Assembly (NCBI GenBank): GCA_032718475.1
Contig: JAUCBJ010006073.1
Location: 1-22,059 of the forward strand
From: Nemertoderma westbladi
Taxonomy: Eukaryota > Xenacoelomorpha > Nemertodermatida > Nemertodermatidae
Length of the DNA stretch: 22,059 nt
Direction of reading: 5' to 3'
Shown here: positions 1 through 10,148 of the stretch, piece by piece
How the letters are laid out: the number at the start of each line of letters is the position of its first letter
Position numbering within the stretch: the stretch's first letter is position 1
Position numbers and translations under genes: made by a program
Notes under the pieces: generated by a model
Seen by the model: only the letters and a program-made list of their open reading frames with translations
Told to the model about the DNA's origin: nothing
The model's database searches: none

Positions 1-1
1 T

Positions 2-1396
2 TTGCAAGCATTTGTGGATAGCTTAATACGCGGTGAAGCCGATCCAACCATTACGGAGGACGATGGTCGTTATATCGAACCGCCGATGTCCCAAGAGCAA
101 CTTGCGCGTGAATTGGACTATCGAAAATCCACCGCGCGCTATACGCATCGTAATAGTACGTATATGGACTTCCTAACTACCGGCCATCCTATCGATTTAC
201 ATGATACGGACGATGTAGACACCGAAAGGGAAATGGTTCTATTTAAATATCATACCCAGCGGAGTCGGAACGATAAACCGAGAATAGATCACGAAAATTC
301 TATTCGTAACAGACTGGGAAGACGAACCAATATGCCTAGAATCTGAGGAGATTCAGCCTATCGCGCCCGGAACAGCGACAACGATTACATCCTAGAATGG
401 TATCAAGGTCCACAGTGTCTCACTGCGTACGATTATCGACATGCCAACTATGTTTCTAGGCAACGTTGTCGGTTATGCGCATCGAGAGACCACGATACGC
501 CCATGGACACCAACGTCCGCTGTTCCTATTTCCAAGAACAACCGACTATGGAAATTTATTGCGCATATTGCAGACTCAATAACCTGCATATCTTTGCGGT
601 TTGCCCTCAATTTATGACTCAATGTCACCATTGTCAACTAAAGGGACATGCTAGTTTCGACTGCCCTTTTAATCACGATTTGGAAAGCGTAGATGAAATG
701 ATCACACTGCGTTACATCAGAGCTTGGGAAGCGAACGCTGATTTACATTGTGATTCGCGCCATCGCTATTATCCCGGACGCGCTTACGAAGGAGTTTATG
801 CGTTCCATCCTTATCTATTCGCTTCGGTTGAACAGAAATCACGCATATCAAGTTACGAGCTACTGAAGCGCGTCGGAGAATGTATTTCAACCAAATTCGT
901 ACGCAAATTTCTCAGGAGTGTTAATCCTAGCGACCTTCATTCCTATAACTTAATCAATTATATCCGTCAGGATCCGGACTATGGAGACTTGTTTGTTAAC
1001 TCACACCCCGAGTTACAGGAAGTATATCGACGGCCTTACGAATACCGAGCCCGCGAACGCGAGTTGGAAAGGACCATTAAACCCCGGAAGTTTCTAACTG
1101 CCTATGGTCCACCCACGGCCCTCGTTCAGACCACTCGTAAAGGACCCGTAAGAGCGGCTGTCTTGAAACGAGCTCTCAAAGCCGTTAGACCCCTCTCACC
1201 TGACGTTGATGTCAATCAACCCGGTACTTCGACTGACGGATACACCGACCATAATCCTACACCCTCTGATGCAATCATATTGCACCCTTCACCCAGGAGT
1301 TATAGCCCTCCTTGTAAAGTGGCTCGCCCCAAAGAGAAAAGGACTCTGGCTAGCTTTAAAAAACTGCGTAAACGCCGTCCGCGCAAGAAAGACTAA
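2..1396 (+). CDS. Triple zinc-knuckle, gag-like protein; 5' partial, one in-frame TGA
   Basis: One reading frame runs from the left edge to the TAA at 1394-1396 and is broken only by a TGA at 344-346. The coding character (rich in Arg, Tyr, Asp and Asn) continues unchanged on both sides, so the two parts belong to one gene. Three Cys/His clusters follow each other: 467-523 (C-x2-C-x4-H-x9-C), 560-604 (C-x2-C-x5-H-x4-C) and 623-664. The last has the exact C-x2-C-x4-H-x4-C spacing of a retroviral-type CCHC knuckle. The last 25 or so residues are mostly Lys and Arg, suggesting nucleic-acid binding or nuclear targeting. The frame has many CG dinucleotides, unlike the AT-rich flank. Nucleic-acid binding is inferred from the knuckles. 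I do not recognise the family: it could be a gag or ORF1 of a retroelement, or a protein from an integrated element. The true start lies left of the window. The TGA makes it a likely pseudogene unless it is read through. Confidence 0.55.
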
Positions 1397-2757
1397 CTGT
1401 TTAGAGTATTTACGTATATTAGAAACTGTGATTTTGTATATTTTATAGACTCAAATCCCATTTTCTGGGAGCGGTGTAAAAGCTTCTGTGGGATATAACT
1501 GGCCCCTTTGCTTCGCAATCCAGTTTCCCCCCAGGCGCTGGAATACTCTAAAAAAGGTTCTCTAACTGTATATATATTCCCCTCGCCCGCAAGGTACCGT
1601 TACAGGTGTTTTAACGGACATAAAAGTCATTCTGCTATATACGTGTTTTAGCGGACATGGTAAGGCAAAAAACCCGCAATACGGCAAATACTTTTACACA
1701 GCTTAGCCGTGATGATTCAGATTACGACATCTAGCAGCTGGTTGCTTAAATGGAAACAGCCATTGGACGCATGGTTCTTTGTTTGGCTTCAGCCAATCAG
1801 AGCGATTCTCTCTGTCGATGTGGAGCTTTGAGCCGATCATACTGGGATTGTTCAGTCTTACAGTTTTTTACTGATACTTTGTTGTTATTGCTGTCTAAGC
1901 CAGAAACAACGGCTCTAGAAAGAAACATTAGTAGGCTTAAGATTATAGAGCGTATGACTGTTATCGGTTCATAACAACTCACATATCGGTCCATATCAGT
2001 GCATATCGCTGTACATATCTGTTCATATCATATCTTAACCTACCGTCTTAATGTTTTACTGTTGTCATATCTTATATCAGTGGATTGAATATTATTTGGA
2101 GAACATTTATAAAGAACCCAAATTTCCCAATTTTCTTGATACACTACAGGTTAGAGAGGCGGGTTATATATATAGCGATTGCGACTTATATTATTGTGGT
2201 GTGTATTGAATTTAATGCTATTTGATAAGCCCTACATGAGTCCGTTGCTATTCTCTTTATATATGATAAAATTCATTGACGGTCGGCAAATTAGTGAGCA
2301 GTATTGTGCGTTACCGGTAGTGTGCATGATTGTGGCTGATAACTAAGCATTTCCTAAAGAATGCGCCTCATACGTGAATCATAAGCCTTACCGACTTACC
2401 GTTGTGATTAGTATAAGTCATATCTCTGTTTACTTAGATAGAGCGCCACGTCCTAAAGGAACTGTTAATATTTCCCGAAAGTGAATAATATTAGTCAGAA
2501 ATTAATTATTAATGATCAATCGAATAATACAATACCGTAAGCTTCACTGCAATAATAATCTAAGCCGACAGAATCCAGTCTCCCGGGATTATCCAGCGGG
2601 TGAATGGACGCGCACTAGGCTGGCTTCTGCTAATGTTGTGTTTATTGGTATTAAATATTTGTCATCTTCTAAAGTATATTTATAAATCAAAAGACATATA
2701 AATTTTGGCAGGTTAAACTGCTAAAGGTCTTCAAAAGCGCGTACACCATCAAATATA
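1397..2757. other. Non-coding stretch downstream of the zinc-knuckle frame
   Basis: No convincing gene is visible on either strand; open frames are under 75 codons and have no recognisable motifs. It contains an 11-bp perfect inverted pair (1400-1410 with 1542-1552) just after the stop codon. It also contains two near-identical 16-mers (about 1606-1621 and 1643-1658, GTGTTTTARCGGACAT) and a run of CATATC words at 1982-2033. The rest is AT-rich with no further structure that I can see. Confidence 0.5.
1982..2033. repeat. Short imperfect tandem array of CATATC words
   Basis: CATATC begins at 1982, 1992, 2002, 2014 and 2024, followed directly by a shortened ATATC. The spacing is 10-12 bp with variable linkers. 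It is a small degenerate minisatellite with no coding content. Confidence 0.55.
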
Positions 2758-2759
2758 TC

Positions 2760-3080
2760 AATTGATTGTGTCACCTTGTTTCTTGCGTTATACGGGTTTG
2801 TGATGGTTCTGAATTCAATGGAATCAGTAAAAATTTCATAAGAGTTCTCAAACTTGTATTTTTCGCCGGTGGGTGAAAATTGTTGTGCCAGCACCAAATT
2901 TTGGAAAATATGCAAATTGATAAGTAGATAGTATCACCTTGTTTCTTGCGTTATACGGGTTTACGGGGGTCCTGAGTCCGATGGAATCAATAAAAACAGC
3001 ACTGGACATCGCAAACTTGTACATTTTGGTGATGGGTACGAAATTTGGTGCTAGCACCAAAATCTGCCAAATTACGCCGA
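2760..3080. repeat. Two-copy tandem repeat, period about 163 bp
   Basis: The word TCACCTTGTTTCTTGCG, followed by TTATACGGGTTT, starts at 2771 and again at 2934. Similarity continues downstream in both copies (GATGGAATCA/ATGGAATCA, AAACTTGTA, then a GCACCAAA word near the end). The copies differ by many substitutions, so the duplication is old. A trace of the same end (TTTTGGTGCTGC) appears near 3397, hinting at a third, heavily diverged copy. Short minus-strand open frames across the repeat are by-products of it. Confidence 0.7.
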
Positions 3081-3523
3081 AAAATACAGGTAGCAATGAT
3101 CTGGTATATTAGAAATGTATTCCATTAGAATCAGCGCCCTCGAAAACCTGAAAATGTGAATTTATAGCATCGTATAAGTGAATTAAAAATTTTGTGTTCT
3201 AAGTGAAAAGTGCTGGTTACTTGTTTTTTTTTCATTTTTTTCCTACGCAGAGAGGACTAAACAGCCATTTATAGTAATCATATCATTTTTAAATATTTTC
3301 CAATGTATTTTGCACCCCAAAAAACCTGTATTGAAAAATAATTAGCCGAAAATGTAACTTTCAAATTTTGTGAAAATTGTGCACTACTTGTAATTTTGGT
3401 GCTGCAATATAACCACCCCAGTACATTTTTTCGAAAATTTTTTTTTTCGGTCGGATCCAGACAAGTGCTACCTACGTACAAACAAAAAATCAGACGTTTT
3501 CGTAAATATTTGTAGATTTTAGA

Positions 3524-3564
3524 GGGGGGGGGGGGGGGGGGGGGGGTCAATATGACCCCCCCCC
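3524..3564. repeat. 23-G tract with perfect 12-bp G/C hairpin
   Basis: An unbroken run of 23 G (3524-3546) is followed by TCA, ATA, TGA and nine C (3556-3564). The last nine G plus TCA pair exactly with TGA plus nine C around a 3-nt loop. The run could also form a G-quadruplex. The length of the homopolymer may be unreliable in the assembly. Confidence 0.85.
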
Positions 3565-3599
3565 GGTATTTGTACAACATTTTATAGCCCGGTACTAAT

Positions 3600-4613
3600 A
3601 GGGTTAAAAACAATGAGCCAATATCGATAGCGCGGCGAATGACCTATTATTGTTAGTACCGGTAGGAATAGTGACAAGACATGAAAACTGACAAATATAT
3701 AACGCGATGGTTGCCCAAACTGTTTCTTAAAATCGGTGCATGACTATAAGGGTTAGAAATTAGATGAATTTATCAAAGAGAGGAGGTTGAGACTGATTTA
3801 TTATCGAATGACCGAGTAAAAAATGTGTTGCCAATATATCAACCACTATATTAGAATTTAATTGATACACAAACAATAATACAGAATCAGGACTTCATCA
3901 TGGCATACGGAGATTGCAACACGGTATAAATCTAAACTAATGACAACCAGCTAGCTGTACTATTTTTTCATACAACTACTGTCTGACTGCACCAATTTAC
4001 CAAAAATATTGAATCATAACGGAACTTCAGAGCCGGCAACAGTACACATTACATACTACATACTTATCCATATCCACTCTGCCTCCACTTAACTTTAGGC
4101 TTAATTATAATTACACTTTATTCGAACTCTAGACAAGATGCTTCTTACACTCTTAATAAAATCCTAACCCGATTTGAAGCCACCTACTGGACTGAGCTGC
4201 TAGATATACTTTCTAATCACATTTAGACCTACTTCCAGCCCGTGCTACACTACATACCTATGTCCTATATCGAATTAAATATATTTTGTAGTATTTTGGT
4301 TATTAAAACTCATGACACTATTGTATATACACTATAATTATACACTATATGTTCAGTTCCCTCCACTTCTCGAATCTTGTCTTAGTGGATAAATGTGATA
4401 GTGCTTCGCTCTCATTCGGTAAACTTTATGTTAACAACCGCTAAATAGTGAAGAAATACTGTATATCTCTAATACTACTACTATAATCGACTATGATACT
4501 GCACATTGAGATGCTACATGCCGTCTTATCAAAAACATTTTGTCACCACCACCACCATACAATCCACAATTGGCAAGCCCAATGCAGCGCGCATTAAGAA
4601 TGCTATGCTAAAC
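3600..4613. other. AT-rich non-coding stretch
   Basis: I find no gene, RNA gene or clear repeat here. The sequence is AT-rich with scattered stops in all frames. It may be old intergenic DNA or unrecognised decayed transposon sequence. Confidence 0.4.
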
Positions 4614-4980
4614 GTAAGGGAGAGGTATGGGCAGTATTGGATGTGCTTTCCAGGATTTGGAAGTCACACTTCACACAGAATTCATTGGAAACTTAAGGTC
4701 CGATTATTTAGAGCAGCAGTAGTTCCAGTACTCCTCTGTGGGAGTCCATGCTGCGCTCGAACTGCTGAGGACACCAAATCTCTGGATGGCACATTTATAA
4801 TAATGCTACGTTGGGTTCATTGTGTCTAGTACAATACACACATCTCCAACCAGACACTATATAATATTGGAGGTGTCCCATTGGTTCCCTCAAGCTTGAC
4901 ACTAGAACAAAGCTCCCCCCGCTTTGCGGGACATGGTTTTCGCCGTGAGGACCAGCCTGTGCACAATCTTGTATTTTGGC
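4614..4980 (+). mobile_element. Decayed internal fragment of the RTE-like LINE
   Basis: This stretch aligns, with many substitutions, to about 20235-20592 of the intact copy at 19091-20789. Shared words include CTTTCCAGGATTTGGAAGTC, GAAACTTAAGGTCCGATTAT and GGACACCAAATCTCTGGATG. It covers the C-terminal part of the reverse-transcriptase protein (the AAVVPVLL and AEDTKSLDGTF region). The frame carries stops and replaced residues, for example LLCGSPCCA where the intact copy has LLYGGPCWA. It is cut off on both sides: the match ends at TTTTGGC, where unrelated A-rich sequence begins. It is a non-functional relic of the same family. Confidence 0.85.
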
Positions 4981-5732
4981 GTAAAAAAAACTATAAAACA
5001 GCCATTATGAAAGGCAGAATAATGGTAACCTTTACTTATCATTAGAATAATGTTGACACAGGTACTCAATTTAAGAATGCCATGCCTTTGTAGGCATTTT
5101 AGCACAATGGAAAGTCAGCTTTGTATTAATTTGCCCCCCCCCCCTCCCCCTCACCCATCCTTATTGAAATTTTTTTAAGATCATCATCTTCTCTGCTTTC
5201 TCTCCTATTTTTATCAACTTAGTTCAAATTAAATTAGTGTATAAATTATTTGCAATGCATGCAAGTTGCATATATTGCAACTTGCAATGTATTGTCTAAT
5301 TTGAGCTAAATGAGAATTAAACTCCAGACTTGCTTTTCCTTACCGCAGCAGCCAAGTTGAAGGATGGGGCTTTTTGTGACACCTGTCAATCAACGAACTA
5401 TAGCATTGATGCTCGAAGGCCAGTTCACACTCACCGATGCGCGAGCAGTTAACAATCCCTCGACAGGTAGTTTGGACCCAGTGATTAGTCTTGCAGTATG
5501 GAAGCGGCAAGCCAGCAGTACACTACCCGGAGCACTCAACAGTACCGTTGAGGTAACTGGTCCTCTATCTGTTCACAGTTAATTTAAACACTCTAGGCAG
5601 CCATTGTATTATCATTATTTTAAGTAAAGTGCGAGGTGTACAGCACAATTACAGGTTGGGTCGTTGAAAAGTTAAAGTCAAAGTTAACGGTAATAAAAAT
5701 CATTTACCGCTCAGACACCTCTTATACATCGA
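4981..5732. other. Non-coding stretch with a C tract
   Basis: It contains an 11-C run followed by T and five C at 5134-5150, and AT-rich sequence with the palindromic word TGCAATGCATGCAAGTTGCA near 5250. A 72-codon open frame at 5364-5582 has no recognisable domain and I do not call it a gene. The stretch ends at the target duplication of the P-type transposon. Confidence 0.4.
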
Positions 5733-5740
5733 GTAGCATC
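5733..5740. repeat. Target-site duplication, left copy (GTAGCATC)
   Basis: These 8 bp are identical to 8433-8440 and lie directly outside the outermost bases of the inverted repeats. An 8-bp duplication is the known size for P-family transposons. Confidence 0.9.
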
Positions 5741-5807
5741 CAAGGACTGCTATACTACAGGACTGGCACACTGAATATCCAGACCCCGCTAGCGGGGTCC
5801 ATTAGTT
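5741..5807 (+). repeat. Left terminal inverted repeat of P-type element
   Basis: It begins CAAGGACTGCTATACT. Bases 5741-5787 are the exact reverse complement of 8386-8432. Positions 5783-5800 form a perfect 18-bp palindrome (GACCCCGCTAGCGGGGTC) that is broken by mismatches in the right repeat. Confidence 0.92.
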
Positions 5808-6675
5808 CCCTTCTAATATGGCTCCGAAATAGATGCAAATTTGTTAAATTTTCAATTTTCTCTCACAGATAAATTGTTATTTATTCTTCTTATGTGTTTA
5901 TGACGAACCTAGCTACCTCAAACCTGCCTCGCTGCCTGCTTTAACGTTTGAGGCTGATATAATTATTGCTAAGCCATTGATAGTCCATATACCATAATAC
6001 TGTATGGTAGTAATCGTGCTCGTGCACTATGCATAATAAATTCAGACACCACCGGCACCGACCACTACACTCGCCACCAGCCCAGCCCAATACATTAATT
6101 AAACATCTTAGTGGGGCGAGCCACGTAGTGGTTGAAGCTTTACCGTACAGATTTCATAATGTTGACATTCTTGTGATCTGCAATTTAAGATTATAAATTT
6201 TAACACGCAAAATGAATATTAAATAACGATTAGAAAATTTATTTATTTCCAGCAGCTGCTATTGCAATCTGCAATGGTTTTCATATGTATAAATTGCCGG
6301 CAGTGTAGGTAGACACACTCAATTCAAAATAACAACAGCAATTGGCCCTTAAAAGGGGCATTTGGGTTGAGTTGTATTACAGTATGTGACATGTGTCTGT
6401 AGGCATATTGAATTATCAAAACTAATTACAATTAAATTAATAGATAGTCGAATAGTCAATCTTCACTACAGAAGATTAATGTCCTTTATCCAGACCGGCA
6501 ATGCGGAGACATTTCCTGTTGGTTCCGTGACCTTCGGAAGATCGCTTTTCAGAGCACATCATGCTGGAGCGTTTCTGCATTCCGTTTAACAGTGTATTCG
6601 CAAGGGTGGTACATGCAGCTGCGGGGGGCGCTGGTATTATATCGTACTGGACAGCGATGGTTTTGACCACCTGGG
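5808..6675. other. Non-coding interior of the P-type element
   Basis: The transposase C-terminus would be expected here on the minus strand, but no frame continues. A 77-codon frame at 6476-6709 overlaps the end of the transposase frame in another register and has no motif that I can match. The sequence is AT-rich and shows small inverted words only. It is most simply read as 3' flanking sequence left after internal loss or decay. Confidence 0.5.
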
Positions 6676-8133
6676 CTAATTGCCAGTTATCCAATTGTTG
6701 CGGATACACTTTAACACATGGACGGGATCAGGAATCAAGAATAGATGTCGCGTTGAATCCAAAGGATGACGTACTTTCCATAGCTCTAGTCTGTCCTTAT
6801 CCTCTATTTCGTCACGAAATAGATTGTTTGAGCAATTGTTGGCCCGGAGGTTGTCATTAACCAAAGCAACAATATCACCACCATGTTTGTGGAATGAGGT
6901 AATTGCTTCCTTGATACACGTATGGGCAAATAGGGCTGTCATGGAATGAACTGGAATCATCTGCACCATCACTGAAGGTCCCCCATATAAAATCTTAACC
7001 ATCGAGCAGAGGACTGAGTTGGCCAACTCCGATGGGTCATCATTAGCGTAGCCAAACACTCCATGTCCTTGATACAATAGTTTGGGAACCACCTTTACTT
7101 CGTCCGTTATAAGAATCGCCTTTGGGGATTCGGCAGCAGGCGTACCAGCTGGTAAGCTGTTCTTTGCTTTACGAATGGCTGTTTCTATGAGCAAATCACT
7201 GGTGACTCCCTGTTTTAGCGATCTTATCTTCCTTTCGCATGGAAGAATAGCAATCTGCCGCAGTATACTATATGGCAGACGCGGGTAGCCCTGAACAGCC
7301 AGTAGATAATCCGACTGTGAGTAACACTTCGAACCGCTACAATGCAGCTGCAACTGATGGGATATAAACTCCAGCTGGGTTTTGTATTTACAATCAGAGC
7401 TGGAGGCGATAGCGTCATCAATCTACTCTCGGGCTTTCAGCAGCAAGTTCTCGGTCGTTCCTACCATGCTTCGTTTAACTGCGACAATAACCTCCAACAG
7501 CTGGGACCAGCGAATGAGCTGCGCGTTAGGAGCGAGGCAATAGTTGAGCGATATACGTTTGTTAGTAGGATTAAACGCAGTAACATAGATATCACTGCAG
7601 AGAAGCTGCCTCGTTTCAATACATATTTTGCCAGCGTAGGAATCGCTGACAAAAACATACAGCATAATGAAATCAGCAGTTATCTTAACAAATATATCGA
7701 CGGATTCAACACGAACATCGTTGCGAATCCACGTTTCGACATCGCCACGGAAGATATCGAACCCGCCAATTACATCCCGGCAGTTTAGCGATTGAACATA
7801 TCGCTCTTCGATCCGTGGCTCCGCTCGTAACTTCCCTGGTGGCGGAGGAACACAGGATGCTGGAACCCCAGGAAAGAAGAATGGCGGGATAGTCGGCCGC
7901 AATGCTCCTCCGGGAACCTTCCGATGAGGGATATCCTGCGGGAATCCTGGCCAATGTTGTATACAAATAACAGCATCGGCGCTATACTTTATGGGCGATC
8001 CATCAGGAGCAGACCGCTTTGGAAGAGCAGCAATCCATTGCTGACGTTCCACGCCGAATGGGAGCTTGACAGTTCATACAGTTCTTCCCTCGTAGTTGTC
8101 ATCGCATCCATACACACAACAGTGTTTCCCCAT
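6676..8133 (-). pseudogene. THAP-domain P-element-type transposase, two in-frame stops, C-terminus missing
   Basis: The frame starts at ATG 8133 and is 486 codons including its final stop, with extra stops at TGA 8074-8076 (codon 20) and TAG 7423-7425 (codon 237). Residues 1-87 fit a THAP DNA-binding domain: Cys5/6 and Cys10, Trp33, then C-x2-H (Cys57, His60), and an AVPTIF-like LRPTIPPFF box. A middle part ends in FISHQLQLHC and CERKIRSL. The RNase-H-like catalytic region has ILITDEVKVVPKL (Asp344) and VALVNDN (Asp427), 83 residues apart, followed by the family motif PDPVHVLKCIRNNW. P transposases run to about 750-900 residues and supply a third acidic residue further on; that part is absent here. 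The protein would cut and paste its own element. As it stands it cannot be functional unless the missing portion comes from undetected exons. Confidence 0.9.
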
Positions 8134-8365
8134 TCCAGTTTATAACCCGAATAATCTGATATTACTGTGATGTGTGTTAAAACTACCGTAGCTACCGGTA
8201 CTAAGCTGCAGCCTGTCAGCCTGTAGTTATAAGTTAAACCTTTTTAAACATTACTAAATAATAAATATTAAATACATAAATATAAATTCACTGATTTAAA
8301 AAATTACATAAGTAATTGGGTTGATTACACAGTTGTACAGCCAGACAGCAGTACTGGAATTCTGC

Positions 8366-8432
8366 AACTAATGGATCCCATTAGTGGGGTCTGGATATTC
8401 AGTGTGCCAGTCCTGTAGTATAGCAGTCCTTG
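8366..8432 (-). repeat. Right terminal inverted repeat of P-type element
   Basis: It is the reverse complement of the left repeat, perfect over the outer 47 bases (8386-8432). The inner part has four differences, which destroy the palindrome seen on the left. Confidence 0.92.
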
Positions 8433-8440
8433 GTAGCATC
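8433..8440. repeat. Target-site duplication, right copy (GTAGCATC)
   Basis: It is identical to 5733-5740 and directly abuts the right inverted repeat. Confidence 0.9.
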
Positions 8441-8590
8441 GAGTTAGAATTCATGAAGCCTGATAGTTTCGGTACCAGCTAATACCGGGCAAAGTATACA
8501 TAATCGTTAGGCCTGTAAGCATCACCGGTACAAATAATTACTTTCAGTTTATCATTGTACTTAATTACAAAGGACACTTAATAACACACA

Positions 8591-8683
8591 TGATTGTGCA
8601 CTTGGCTGGTCCTCACAGCGAAAGCAATGTCCTGCTAAGCTGATGCGGCTCCGTTCAAGTGTCAAGCAAGGGGAGACTAAGGA
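8591..8683 (-). mobile_element. Short inverted fragment of the RTE-like LINE
   Basis: The reverse complement reads through GCTTGACACT, then GCAGGACATTGCTTTCGC and GTGAGGACCAGCC. This is the segment found at about 20500-20580 of the intact LINE. The fragment is about 90 bp, covers the Cys/His-like GHCFRCED region of the protein and is too short to code for anything. Confidence 0.8.
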
Positions 8684-9767
8684 AACACATAGATATATAT
8701 GATGGGATGTTTTAACAACAAACTTATGATTTTAATATTAGTTAGCTCATCCAACTAAACTAAACATCCAACAAATTGTATTACACCCTTTATTGCGCTC
8801 TTTTAATAATCGAGCCAAGACTTATTCTCGTATTCTCTGTAACCCAGTTTTCGGAATCAACAGTATGATGAGATTCACAATTATTTTTCATCACTTTCAA
8901 AGACATAGAGAGTGTCGTCTGTATCTAATCCTCGAAGTAGAATATTATATAGGATACCTTAAAATAATACAGAAGGCGTCCCAACATTTTAATATAATCT
9001 ATTCAGAATTGCCGTTAATTATTGTAATGCGATGTCTCTATTATAAAGCACATGTACTGTATTAATAATATACCACATTAATATTAATAAATGTGTTTTA
9101 TTAAAAGAAAAAGCCGCAATCCAGAACAACAAAGTATCCTAAGCGAATTATAATGTAATATACTGCTGATTCAACTCAATGTTCATTGGCTAGTTACTGG
9201 CGAAGCTATAATAATTAAATTGAATGATATAAATAAAAATATATAGTTACTGTTGTGTATAAAAACATCTGTATTTGAAAGCCACGTAATTCAGGATTAT
9301 TAATAGCGATAGCGATGTAGTGATATCATCAAAATGATTACGATCACACAGGTTCTAGTTTAAATACCTAAAGTAATAAATTACTAACATAATTAACCCG
9401 CAAATGTATGTAATTGAGTTTGGAAATAGATATAAATAAATCACATTAATCTTCAGATAGGGGGGAAACTGTATGCAATAAAAATTCATCCCTCTTCAGG
9501 GAAAATTCGACGCAAATAACAGATGATTACTCTCAAAAATAAAAATGTAACCTGTTCTATTGTGTTTAGTTTATTGTTTTGGTTAAAATAACGTGCCACT
9601 GAAACCTGCTCCTTTCCATAAATTGAGAATTGAACATTGAGGATGGATATTAATTCGCCTTGGTGGGTTTTGGGTCCAGTTTTCCCCCTGTCTCTTAATC
9701 TTTGAAGGTATATTTACAGAACTTTAATTAAATATATTATTAGTAGAAAAAGTAACATAATTTTTTA
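8684..9767. other. AT-rich stretch 3' of the receptor gene
   Basis: No gene is supported. A 90-codon open frame at 8793-9065 has no recognisable motif. The part nearest 9767 should hold the 3' untranslated region of the minus-strand receptor gene. Confidence 0.4.
9570..9575 (-). promoter_or_regulatory. Candidate polyadenylation signal of the receptor gene
   Basis: Minus-strand AATAAA about 190 nt after the receptor stop codon. A variant ATTAAA lies closer (9723-9728, about 40 nt after the stop). Such hexamers are common in AT-rich DNA, so either could be chance. Confidence 0.25.
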
Positions 9768-10148
9768 TCAGTAAGATTTAATTTTCTCTTCTATGCTTGC
9801 GACAACCATCTCTGACTTGATATACGCCATAAGGATAAAAAATACAGTTAGTCCAATTACAGCGAGGAGATATATCCACATGAAAAATGAATCGAGTACC
9901 ATGGCAACCAATCTCCATTCATCTTCTATAGCTCCAACATCCTCTCCCGCCATTATGTGGTTCAGCAGACCTTCTAGTTTGACGAGACACTTGGTGATAA
10001 TGATAATTTGTTTTGGGCATTTCTGGTTGATATTCGTGAGAGGGATAGCTGGAAGATTCTTTTGGGACTCGAGTTGAGGTTTTTTTGCTGATTTTGTTCG
10101 CACACAGAGACAGCAAGCCATAACACGGAGAACCAGGAAACGCATCGC
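9768..10148 (-). CDS. Receptor exon 3 (intracellular loop and M4)
   Basis: It follows acceptor AACCTAG at 10149 in phase 0 and codes for 126 residues and the stop. It contains the intracellular loop, an amphipathic stretch before M4 (VKLEGLLNHI...DEWRLVA) and M4 (about FMWIYLLAVIGLTVFFIL). A tail of about 20 residues ends EEKIKSY. Confidence 0.9.
   Translation of the reverse strand, partial: AMRFLVLRVMACCLCVRTKSAKKPQLESQKNLPAIPLTNINQKCPKQIIIITKCLVKLEGLLNHIMAGEDVGAIEDEWRLVAMVLDSFFMWIYLLAVIGLTVFFILMAYIKSEMVVASIEEKIKSY

Larger units (their letters stand above)
5741..8432 (-). mobile_element. P-family (THAP transposase) DNA transposon, 2692 bp
   Basis: The element is bounded by terminal inverted repeats of about 67 bp (5741-5807 and 8366-8432). 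The outer 47 bases are perfectly inverted and the inner 20 carry four mismatches. It is flanked by a perfect 8-bp duplication (GTAGCATC). The ends read CAAGG...CCTTG. Inside is one minus-strand transposase frame (8133 down to 6676) with THAP and RNase-H-like parts; the remaining 870 bp to the left end show no coding sequence. The element therefore looks like an internally decayed, non-autonomous copy that still has good ends. Family assignment rests on the THAP domain, the 8-bp duplication and the conserved transposase motifs, which agree with each other. Confidence 0.92.

Noticed and set aside
3278-3613. Minus-strand open frame of 111 codons with a poly-Pro stretch
   Set aside because: The Pro run comes from the G homopolymer, no domain is visible, and the flanking composition is non-coding.
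5364-5582. Plus-strand open frame of 72 codons
   Set aside because: There is no recognisable motif and no splice or neighbour context supports it; it may be a relic, but I cannot support a gene.
6476-6709. Minus-strand open frame as a frameshifted continuation of the P-type transposase
   Set aside because: The register change would be possible, but its sequence has none of the expected transposase motifs after RNNW.
7342-7788. Plus-strand open frame of 148 codons
   Set aside because: It lies opposite the transposase frame, which has clear family motifs; this is an antisense shadow.
9793-10077. Plus-strand open frame over the last receptor exon
   Set aside because: It is antisense to the exon encoding M4 and has no features of its own.
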